Source of the DNA: Octadecabacter antarcticus 307
GTDB lineage: Bacteria > Pseudomonadota > Alphaproteobacteria > Rhodobacterales > Rhodobacteraceae
Direction of reading: 5' to 3'
Length of the DNA stretch: 64,000 bases
NCBI RefSeq assembly: GCF_000155675.2
Contig: NC_020911.1
Location: forward strand, 796,501-860,500
Position 1 is the first letter of the stretch. Every line of letters starts with the position of its first letter. Of this stretch, positions 57,614 through 64,000 are shown one piece after another. Under the pieces are notes generated by a model. That model made no database searches. It saw nothing but the letters and a program-made list of their open reading frames with translations, and was not told the origin of the DNA. Position numbers and translations under genes: made by a program.

Positions 57614-59805
57614 TGGATCAGGCGTTTTTCCACGAAGGTGATTTGGTGGGCGTGCAGACCGCGCAGCCGATTGACCGTATGCTGGATTACAAAGCCCCGG
57701 AAGGTGGCTGCCATTTGGGCGCATTTGTTGAGGTGCCATTGGGCCCGCGCAAGGTGCTGGGCGTGGTTTGGGGCGCGGGCAAGGGCGACTTTGACTACAA
57801 AAAAGTGCGCAGTGTGATCCGTGTGCTGGACGTTGCGCCGATGGCCGATGAGATGCGGAAATTTCTGATCAAAGCCGCCGATTATACGCTGACACCGATG
57901 AACGCGATGTTGCGTCTTGCGACCCGCGCACCAGGATTGGGGGACGCGCCGTCGATGCGCAAAGTTTATCGGCTGGGGTCGGATGAACCGACGCGCATGA
58001 CTGATGCGCGCGCTAAGGTGCTGGGCGTGCTGCGCGATTACGGCGGTTTGGCGTTCACGCTCAAAGAAATCGCGGAGTCTGCTGGCGTCACGACATCCGT
58101 CGTCAAAGGCTTGGTCAAACTGGGTGCTGTCAGCGAAGAAGACGCGCCGCGTGATGTGCCATACCCGCGCCTTGACCCCGACCATGGCGGCAAGCAATTA
58201 ACGAGCGATCAGGCGGTTGGTGCAAAGATATTGAGCGAGGCTGTGCGGTCGGGCACCTATGGCACCACGTTGCTGAAGGGCGTCACCGGATCGGGCAAAA
58301 CTGAGGTGTATCTTGAGGCCGTCGCGGAATGCCTGCGCGCAGGGCGCCAAGCCTTGGTTTTGTTGCCCGAGATTGCGCTGACGGCGGAATTCCTCACACG
58401 GGTCGAAGCGCGGTTTGGATGCAAGCCTGCTGAATGGCACAGCGGCGTGACGATGACCGAACGGCGGCGTTGCTGGCGCATGGTCGGGCAGGGCGATGCG
58501 CAACTGATCGTCGGGGCGCGATCGGCGTTGTTTTTGCCGTACCGCAATCTGGGGCTGATCGTCGTCGACGAAGAACATGACACATCCTACAAACAAGAAG
58601 ACGGTGTGCTGTATAATGCCCGTGACATGACGGTGTTGCGCGCATCACTGAACGCGGCACAGGTGGTGTTGGCAAGCGCCACGCCGTCATTGGAATCGTG
58701 GGCAAACGTTGAGGCTGGCAAATATGCGCGGGTGACGTTGGCGTCGCGATACGGCGCTGCTGTCCTGCCGAAAATGTCCGCGATTGATATGCGAATTGAG
58801 GATTTGCCGGGCGGTCGCTGGGTGTCCCCGACGTTGCAGAAAATGGTTGAAAACAGGCTGGAGAAGGGCGAGCAATCGTTGCTGTTTTTGAACCGTCGTG
58901 GTTATGCGCCGGTTACAATTTGTCGGGCGTGCGGGCATCAGATCGGCTGTGACGATTGCGATGCGACGATGGTGGAACACCGGTTCTTGAAACGCTTGAT
59001 GTGCCATCAATGCGGCGAAACCAAACCGATGCCGACAGTGTGCCCGTCTTGCGAGGCAGTGGATAAGCTGGCCCCTGTTGGCCCCGGCGTTGAACGCATG
59101 GCTGAAGAAGCGCAAGCGCTGTTTCCAGATGCGCGGGTTGCGGTGTTGAGTTCGGATTTGTACGGGACCGCGCGCGCACTGAAGGAACATATTCAAGCAA
59201 TCGCGCGGGGTGAGGCGGATGTGATCGTAGGCACGCAATTGGTCGCCAAGGGGCATAATTTCCCGAAACTGACGCTTGTCGGGGTGATTGATGCGGACCT
59301 TGGCCTGCAAGGGTCGGATTTACGCGCCGCCGAACGCACGTTCCAACTGATGCGTCAGGTCGCGGGGCGTGCAGGGCGCGCCGATATTGCGGGTGAGGCG
59401 GTGTTGCAGACATTCCAACCCGAACATCCCGTTATTCGCGCCATTCTAGGTGGTGATGAGGAGGCGTTTTGGGCTGCCGAAGCAGGCGAGCGTCGCGCGG
59501 CCGGCGTGCCGCCCTATGGACGTATGGCGGGGATCGTGTTGAGTTCGCCCAACGTGCAAGAGGTGTTTGATCTGGGCACGCAAATGGCCCGCATGGATGG
59601 CCCGCTGCGCAAAATTGGCGCGCAGGTTTACGGCCCCGCACCTGCGCCGATTGCGCGGATACGCGGGCGGCATCGTGTGCGGTTGTTGGTGAAGGCGGAA
59701 AAATCCGCGCCCCTGCAACAGGCATTGGTGGCGTGGGCGGCGCAGTTCAAGCTGCGGGGCGAATTGCGCATGGCAATCGATATTGATCCCCAAAGCTTTT
59801 ATTAG
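57613..59805 (+). CDS. priA: Primosomal protein N' (helicase PriA)
   Basis: 730 residues. The N-terminal 3'-DNA-end binding domain is followed by a winged helix (LGVLRDYGGLAFTLKEIAESAGVTTSVVKGLV) and helicase domains with Walker A GVTGSGKTEVYLE, DEEH box VVDEEHDTSYKQEDG, a zinc-binding insert (CRACGHQIGCDDCDATM, CHQCGETKPMPTVCPSC) and motif VI QVAGRAGR. It restarts stalled replication forks by loading DnaB. Start codon overlaps the LysE remnant stop. Confidence 0.97.
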   Translation: MDQAFFHEGDLVGVQTAQPIDRMLDYKAPEGGCHLGAFVEVPLGPRKVLGVVWGAGKGDFDYKKVRSVIRVLDVAPMADEMRKFLIKAADYTLTPMNAMLRLATRAPGLGDAPSMRKVYRLGSDEPTRMTDARAKVLGVLRDYGGLAFTLKEIAESAGVTTSVVKGLVKLGAVSEEDAPRDVPYPRLDPDHGGKQLTSDQAVGAKILSEAVRSGTYGTTLLKGVTGSGKTEVYLEAVAECLRAGRQALVLLPEIALTAEFLTRVEARFGCKPAEWHSGVTMTERRRCWRMVGQGDAQLIVGARSALFLPYRNLGLIVVDEEHDTSYKQEDGVLYNARDMTVLRASLNAAQVVLASATPSLESWANVEAGKYARVTLASRYGAAVLPKMSAIDMRIEDLPGGRWVSPTLQKMVENRLEKGEQSLLFLNRRGYAPVTICRACGHQIGCDDCDATMVEHRFLKRLMCHQCGETKPMPTVCPSCEAVDKLAPVGPGVERMAEEAQALFPDARVAVLSSDLYGTARALKEHIQAIARGEADVIVGTQLVAKGHNFPKLTLVGVIDADLGLQGSDLRAAERTFQLMRQVAGRAGRADIAGEAVLQTFQPEHPVIRAILGGDEEAFWAAEAGERRAAGVPPYGRMAGIVLSSPNVQEVFDLGTQMARMDGPLRKIGAQVYGPAPAPIARIRGRHRVRLLVKAEKSAPLQQALVAWAAQFKLRGELRMAIDIDPQSFY

Positions 59806-59867
59806 ACGCGATTTGACGTGCATTTGTGGGTTCGACAATCCGCAGAGGCGGGCGTAGAGGCTATGAG

Positions 59868-61100
59868 ATGAAAACCATCCCCCTTTCAGACGCGCAAAGC
59901 CTGCCTTTTTGGCGCCGACCCGTGACGCTGTTGTTCTTGATGGCGGCGGCGATGCCGATTGCGTTTTCGACATGGTCGGCGCTGTTGAATAACTTCGTGA
60001 TCGAGGTCGCAGATTTTGATGGCTCGGACATCGGCTGGCTGCACACAGTGCGTGAAATTCCGGGATTTTTCGCAGTTGGGGTGATCGTGCTGTTGATGCT
60101 GTTTCGCGAACAGGTCTTGGGGCTTGTGGCCTTGGTTATGCTTGGCGTTGCGACCGCGCTGACGGCGCAATTTCCGTCCATCGGTGGGATTTTATCGATT
60201 ACGATGCTGAGTTCGATTGGCTTTCATTACTATGAAACGGTCAATCAGTCTTTGCAGCTTCAATGGATCGACAAGGCCCGCGCGCCGCAGACATTGGGTT
60301 GGATCATCGCCGCCGGATCGGGTGCTACGTTTCTGGCCTATGTGCTGATCGTGCTGACATGGGAGGCGTTCGATCTGTCGTATTCCATCGTTTATTGGCT
60401 GTCGGGCGGGATCACGGCGCTGATCGGTCTGTTCTGCCTGTTTGCATATCCGCAATTTGAAGCCCCCAACCCACAGCGCAAACAATTCGTGCTGCGCAAA
60501 CGCTATTGGCTTTATTACGCGCTGCAATTCATGTCCGGTGCGCGGCGCCAGATTTTCGTGGTTTTCGCGGGGTTCATGATGGTCGAGAAGTTCGGCTTTG
60601 CGGTGCACGAGGTTACGTCGCTGTTCTTGATAACCCTTATGGCCAATATGGTGTCCGCGCCGCTGGTCGGTAAAGCGGTCGCGGTTTTTGGCGAACGCCG
60701 CGCGCTGGTGTTTGAATATGTCGGGTTGGCGGTGATCTTTTTCCTGTATGGCGGTCTGTATTTCTTTGGCTGGGGGGTGGTTTTAGCGTCGGCGCTTTAT
60801 ATTTTCAACCACATTTTCTTTAGCCTCGCGCTGGCGCTGAAGACCTATTTCCAGAAGATCGCCGACCCGAGCGACATTGCGCCCACAGCGGCGGTCGCAT
60901 TCACGATCAACCATATTGCGGCGGTGTTTTTACCGGCGGGTCTGGGGTATTTGTGGCTGACGTCGCCGCAACTGGTTTTTCTGGCAGCAGCCGGCATGGC
61001 GGTTGTATCGCTCGTGCTGGCGCTGATGATCCCGCGCCATCCGGTAGATGGCAATGAGACAGTTTTTGTACGCCTGCGTGCGCCACATCCTGCGGAGTAG
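59868..61100 (+). CDS. MFS transporter
   Basis: 410 residues from ATG 59868. About 12 membrane spans, with a central cytoplasmic loop (FEAPNPQRKQFVLRKRYW). The substrate motifs of known MFS classes are weak, so only membership of the superfamily is supported. The closing part (SDIAPTAAVAFTINHIAAVFLPAGLGYLWL) is a conserved block of this group. It ends 3 bases before prmA, so the two may be cotranscribed. Confidence 0.85.
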   Translation: MKTIPLSDAQSLPFWRRPVTLLFLMAAAMPIAFSTWSALLNNFVIEVADFDGSDIGWLHTVREIPGFFAVGVIVLLMLFREQVLGLVALVMLGVATALTAQFPSIGGILSITMLSSIGFHYYETVNQSLQLQWIDKARAPQTLGWIIAAGSGATFLAYVLIVLTWEAFDLSYSIVYWLSGGITALIGLFCLFAYPQFEAPNPQRKQFVLRKRYWLYYALQFMSGARRQIFVVFAGFMMVEKFGFAVHEVTSLFLITLMANMVSAPLVGKAVAVFGERRALVFEYVGLAVIFFLYGGLYFFGWGVVLASALYIFNHIFFSLALALKTYFQKIADPSDIAPTAAVAFTINHIAAVFLPAGLGYLWLTSPQLVFLAAAGMAVVSLVLALMIPRHPVDGNETVFVRLRAPHPAE

Positions 61101-61103
61101 ACC

Positions 61104-61976
61104 ATGACCACATTCACAGCATTTACTACGATGATGGGCAAATCCTCCGCTGACGTCATGAGCGGCGCGATGGAGGGCATGCAACCTGCACCGACCGGCG
61201 TCGGGGTGTTTGAAGTCGAAGACAACAGCGGCTTGTGGGAGGTTGGCGGTTATTTCGTGGACGCACCTGACGGTGTGTCGCTCGCATTGCTGGCCGCGAC
61301 ATTCGGGGCCAAGCCGTTTGTTATCAGCGAGTTGCCGGAAACCGACTGGGTCGCCCATGTAAAACGTGAATTACCGCCCGTAGAGGCGGGGCGGTTTTTT
61401 GTTTACGGATCACATGACGCCGATGCGCTGCCAGAGGGTCGCGTCGGCCTGCTGATCGACGCGGCGATGGCGTTTGGCACTGGGCACCATGGCACGACGC
61501 TGGGCTGTCTGCGGGCGTTTGATCGCCTGCTCACCAACGGTCACGGTTTCGCAGACGTGGCCGATGTCGGGTGCGGCACAGCGGTGCTGGCGATGGCTGC
61601 AGCCAAGACCACGGATGCAAACGTGATTGCGAGCGATATTGATCCGGTGGCCGTTGGGGTGGCTGTTGTAAATATGGCGGCAAACGGCATGGGCGATGCG
61701 GTGGTGTGTGTTACGGCGGCCGGTTTCGATGATCCAGCGCTGGCGGGCGCGGCCCCATTTGATCTGATATTCGCAAACATCCTTAAGGGGCCGCTGGTCA
61801 TGCTTGCACCCGACATGGCAAAAAACGCCAAAACAGGCGGATTCGCGATTCTATCTGGACTGTTGAACGAACAAGCCGACGAAATTATCGCGGTTTATGC
61901 CCGATCCGGGTTTAATCTGGTACATCGTGACGAGATTGTTGAGTGGACCACGTTAACCCTGCGGCAGGGAACTTAG
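61104..61976 (+). CDS. prmA: Ribosomal protein L11 methyltransferase
   Basis: 290 residues. N-terminal substrate-binding part (GVGVFEVEDNSGLWEVGGYFVDAPD), then the SAM domain: IDAAMAFGTGHHGTTLGCLRAFDRLL, DVADVGCGTAVLAMAAAK, VIASDIDPVAVGVAVVNMAANGM and DLIFANILKGPLVMLAPDMAKNAKTGGFAILSGLLNEQADEI. It trimethylates L11. The DIDPxAV and NIL blocks are diagnostic of PrmA. Confidence 0.95.
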   Translation: MTTFTAFTTMMGKSSADVMSGAMEGMQPAPTGVGVFEVEDNSGLWEVGGYFVDAPDGVSLALLAATFGAKPFVISELPETDWVAHVKRELPPVEAGRFFVYGSHDADALPEGRVGLLIDAAMAFGTGHHGTTLGCLRAFDRLLTNGHGFADVADVGCGTAVLAMAAAKTTDANVIASDIDPVAVGVAVVNMAANGMGDAVVCVTAAGFDDPALAGAAPFDLIFANILKGPLVMLAPDMAKNAKTGGFAILSGLLNEQADEIIAVYARSGFNLVHRDEIVEWTTLTLRQGT

Positions 61977-62095
61977 AAAAACAGCATTCGAGCCGGTTTT
62001 TATTTGAATTTTAAGGATTTGCCACATTTTCGCCCGATTTGGACGGGAAATCAGAGATGTGCGGTGGGGGCCGAAATTAAACGTTAGGCTGCCCC

Positions 62096-62428
62096 ATGAC
62101 GATTAGTGCTTCTTTGGATAAGCGCCTGAACAAGATTGTACGCAACCGAACGCGCACGCGCCGCAATGGTGTTGTGTACCGTGTGGGCAGTGATGGCCTG
62201 ATCCGCTCAGGCCCGCGGCTTGTGCGGCCACGTTTTCCGATCAAAGGCACGCTGATTATCGTCGCCTTGTTTATAGCATTCAAAGCGTTGTTGTTTGCGC
62301 AGATGGGTGCGGGCAATTATGCGCTGAAGATCGATGCGCTTCGGATTGGTAGCATGGTTGAACAGGCGGGCGCGGTCATCATGCAAGAAGAACCTGTGAC
62401 AGTTGTGCTTGGCGGATACCTGACGTAG
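62096..62428 (+). CDS. Conserved hypothetical membrane protein
   Basis: 110 residues. A very basic N-terminus (RLNKIVRNRTRTRRNGVVYRVGSDGLIRSGPRLVRPRFPIKG) precedes one membrane span (TLIIVALFIAFKALLFAQM) and a short periplasmic part (ALRIGSMVEQAGAVIMQEEPVTVVLGGYL). I have no named family. It looks like a conserved Rhodobacteraceae protein of one span, cytoplasm-in. Function unknown. Confidence 0.7.
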   Translation: MTISASLDKRLNKIVRNRTRTRRNGVVYRVGSDGLIRSGPRLVRPRFPIKGTLIIVALFIAFKALLFAQMGAGNYALKIDALRIGSMVEQAGAVIMQEEPVTVVLGGYLT

Positions 62429-62485
62429 TATTTTTTCCAGCGCTAGGGCGCATCGATTTCCGTTTCTTCCTCAGGAACACGAAAA

Positions 62486-62514
62486 AGGCCGCGCTCAGAA
62501 ATGAGGTGCGGCCT
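62486..62514 (-). terminator. Terminator of the DUF1127 gene
   Basis: On the minus strand AGGCCGC-loop-GCGGCCT is followed by TTTTT, 58 bases after the stop of the DUF1127 gene; on the plus strand it lies after the hypothetical membrane protein but lacks a T run. Confidence 0.8.
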
Positions 62515-62571
62515 CTGGGGTTTGGGTCCGTGGTGACAGGTTTAACCTGTTCATTTCGCCGATTGGCAAAA

Positions 62572-62769
62572 TTAGCGGATCAATGTGCCGGTTGCGATGG
62601 CTTCGATGTCGCCACGTACAAGGCCGATGTCGTCCAGCTCACGTGTGGTCAGTTTGCTGAGCGAATTGCGCGTCATGCGCGCGTCATTCCAAGACACCAA
62701 TGAGGCGATAATGGAAACGAATGAAAAACCGGATTTGACGGTTGCGGTGCGGAAGTCGATGGCGGCCAT
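62572..62769 (-). CDS. DUF1127 family protein
   Basis: 65 residues. After a hydrophobic patch (GFSFVSIIASLVSWNDARMTRNSLSKLTTRELDDIGL) it has the LSKLTxRELDDIGLxRGDIE motif of DUF1127. Small proteins of this family in alphaproteobacteria bind RNA and affect RNA turnover and phosphate and carbon metabolism. Preceded by an A/T-rich upstream region and followed by a terminator, so it is an independent small transcript. Confidence 0.93.
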   Translation of the reverse strand: MAAIDFRTATVKSGFSFVSIIASLVSWNDARMTRNSLSKLTTRELDDIGLVRGDIEAIATGTLIR

Positions 62770-63096
62770 GATGTAATCTCCTGATTAGTGTGGGCTGGCG
62801 CGGTTTCTGTCTGTCTTCTGACAATTGGCAGGTAGGTCGTCTATCTGCGCCGTACCAGTGCCATTTGAGCAAGGGTGATATGCGCATTCTGCATGACAGA
62901 GATTTGGGTTAATAGGTTGTAATAAAGCTGTAAAATAACATGAGTAATTGTCGCAGGCGTGGATCGGAATGACGTTTTCAGACTTTGAATATGACGGTTC
63001 TGTGATGCCCCTGTGGCCCATATGAAGATGAGGGATTGGCGGGTGTTCGCCTTTTGTGCTAAGCGGTTGGTTAATGAATAAAAAAAGAGGGCAGTT
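62770..63096. promoter_or_regulatory. Divergent promoter region of DUF1127 and ruvC
   Basis: 327 bases without a gene. It is A/T-rich around 62905-62945 (TAATAAAGCTGTAAAATAAC), which suits the DUF1127 promoter on the minus strand. ruvC follows on the plus strand. No SOS (LexA) box was recognised. Confidence 0.45.
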
Positions 63097-63615
63097 ATGC
63101 GGGTATTGGGCATAGATCCAGGACTGGTGAACACGGGTTGGGGCGTGATTGTGGTAAACGGATCACGGCTGAGCCACGTGGCCAACGGCGTGTGCAAGTC
63201 GGGCAAGGGCGACCTGGCGGTGCGGTTGTTGGCGCTGCATGATCAGCTCGAAGCGGTTATTGCAGAATTTGCGCCAGACGCCGCCGCAGTGGAACAGACA
63301 TTTGTGAATTCCAACGGTGCGGCAACGCTGAAACTGGGCCAAGCGCGCGGTATCGCGATGCTGGTACCAGCGCGCGCCGGGTTGGAGGTTGGGGAATATG
63401 CCCCGAACGCAATTAAGAAGGCCGTTGTCGGGGTTGGTCACGCAGATAAGGCGCAGATCGCACATATGGTGAAACTACAGCTGCCCGGCGTGATGTTGTC
63501 AGGGCCGGACAGCGCGGATGCATTGGCGATTGCGATTTGCCATGCGCATCATTTGCAGTCAGCGTCGGCCAGAGAGAGAGTCGTGCCAGCGGCGCGCAAG
63601 GAGAACGTGGCATGA
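63097..63615 (+). CDS. ruvC: Crossover junction endodeoxyribonuclease RuvC
   Basis: 172 residues. RNase H-fold: [12 protein letters not shown] (first Asp), [24 protein letters not shown] (Glu), [27 protein letters not shown], and [19 protein letters not shown] (two Asp). It cleaves Holliday junctions brought by RuvAB. The stop overlaps the ruvA start by four bases (ATGA): ruvC-ruvA(-ruvB) operon. Confidence 0.96.
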   Translation: MRVLGIDPGLVNTGWGVIVVNGSRLSHVANGVCKSGKGDLAVRLLALHDQLEAVIAEFAPDAAAVEQTFVNSNGAATLKLGQARGIAMLVPARAGLEVGEYAPNAIKKAVVGVGHADKAQIAHMVKLQLPGVMLSGPDSADALAIAICHAHHLQSASARERVVPAARKENVA

Positions 63616-64000
63616 TCGGGCGCATCGCAGGACGGCTGGAATACCGCGCCACCGATCATGTGCTGATCGATGTCAAAGGTGTGGGATATATTGTGTTTGT
63701 CAGCGACCGTGTCATGGCAACGCTGCCGCGTGTCGGGGAGGCGGTGGCGCTTTATACCGACCTGCTGGTGCGCGAGGACCTGCTTCAATTGTTCGGGTTC
63801 ACCACGTTGGTTGAAAAGGAATGGCACCGTTTGTTGATGTCGGTGCAAGGCATCGGCGCGAAGGCATCCTTGGCGATTTTGGGCACGCTGGGCGCAGATG
63901 GCGTCAGTCGGTCGATTGCCATGGGTGACTGGGCAACCGTGGCCACGGCAAAGGGCGTCGGGCCAAAGACGGCCAAGAAAGTCATTCTGGATTTGAAGGA
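63612..64000 (+). CDS. ruvA: Holliday junction branch migration protein RuvA, N-terminal part
   Basis: 129 residues before the window ends. Domain I beta barrel [83 protein letters not shown] (first HhH), and [17 protein letters not shown] (second HhH). It binds four-way junctions as a tetramer and loads RuvB. The C-terminal RuvB-binding domain is outside the window. Confidence 0.97.
   Translation, partial: MIGRIAGRLEYRATDHVLIDVKGVGYIVFVSDRVMATLPRVGEAVALYTDLLVREDLLQLFGFTTLVEKEWHRLLMSVQGIGAKASLAILGTLGADGVSRSIAMGDWATVATAKGVGPKTAKKVILDLK

Overview
The window looks like chromosomal DNA of an alphaproteobacterium of the Rhodobacteraceae (marine Roseobacter group). The evidence is the gene order: atpHAGDC with the F0 genes elsewhere, purE-purK beside a YdcH-type gene, ubiK divergent from lgt/MidA-like methyltransferase/pgeF, Hsp20 followed by DUF1150, the Sat-CysC fusion, and phosphatidylcholine synthase. 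Protein sequences are closest in style to Octadecabacter, Yoonia and Loktanella, but the genus is only a guess. The base composition is moderately GC-rich with A/T-rich accessory patches. No rRNA, tRNA or CRISPR array was recognised.

Layout. 1-2.8 kb: end of a short-chain dehydrogenase, a GNAT acetyltransferase, an EthD-like protein and a dead IS110-family element. 2.9-6.8 kb: secreted MORN-repeat protein, NAD+ synthetase, and a membrane protein with a frameshift in an A8 run. 6.9-9.9 kb: a graveyard of broken genes. A DUF1801 gene is cut by an IS30 relic, an IS256-family element is inserted in or next to an antitoxin-like gene, and a small winged-helix-like gene is frameshifted. 10-16.7 kb: M23 peptidase, clpA, gloB, a methyltransferase and an RTX-like protein with a frameshift. 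17-22 kb: F1 ATP synthase operon. 22-33 kb: mostly housekeeping singletons (MFS, lectin, prs, ltaE, ribF, MaoC, HAD, ppaC, YjbR, DUF2161, TraB/GumN). 33.4-35.7 kb: groESL with a sigma-70-like promoter and CIRCE operator. 35.7-40 kb: NUDIX, esterase, purEK, YdcH, heat-shock Hsp20-DUF1150, and an IS3 deletion relic. 40.4-42.5 kb: a MarR-type regulator fused in frame to Sat-CysC, behind two near-identical palindromic operators. 42.9-50 kb: an A/T-rich orphan gene, trxB/lrp, a Hint-domain protein, a 55-codon gene, and pgeF-methyltransferase-lgt/ubiK. 50.4-64 kb: ileS, ogt, pcs, xerC, DUF484, transaldolase-like aldolase, a LysE relic, priA, MFS, prmA, DUF1127, ruvC and ruvA (cut by the window end).

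Most striking observation. The IS256-family transposase gene (7675-9242) is interrupted at seven places by short inserts, most of them 37-39 bp. Each insert has conserved ends (CCCCCTCTC on one side, TGCCGGGCA-like on the other) around a palindrome whose sequence differs from copy to copy while the fold is kept. Removing the inserts restores an almost undamaged transposase reading frame. A related hairpin lies just outside the element, and another sits at the deletion junction of the IS3 relic at 40.1 kb. This looks like a family of small mobile or scar-forming palindromic elements that I do not recognise.
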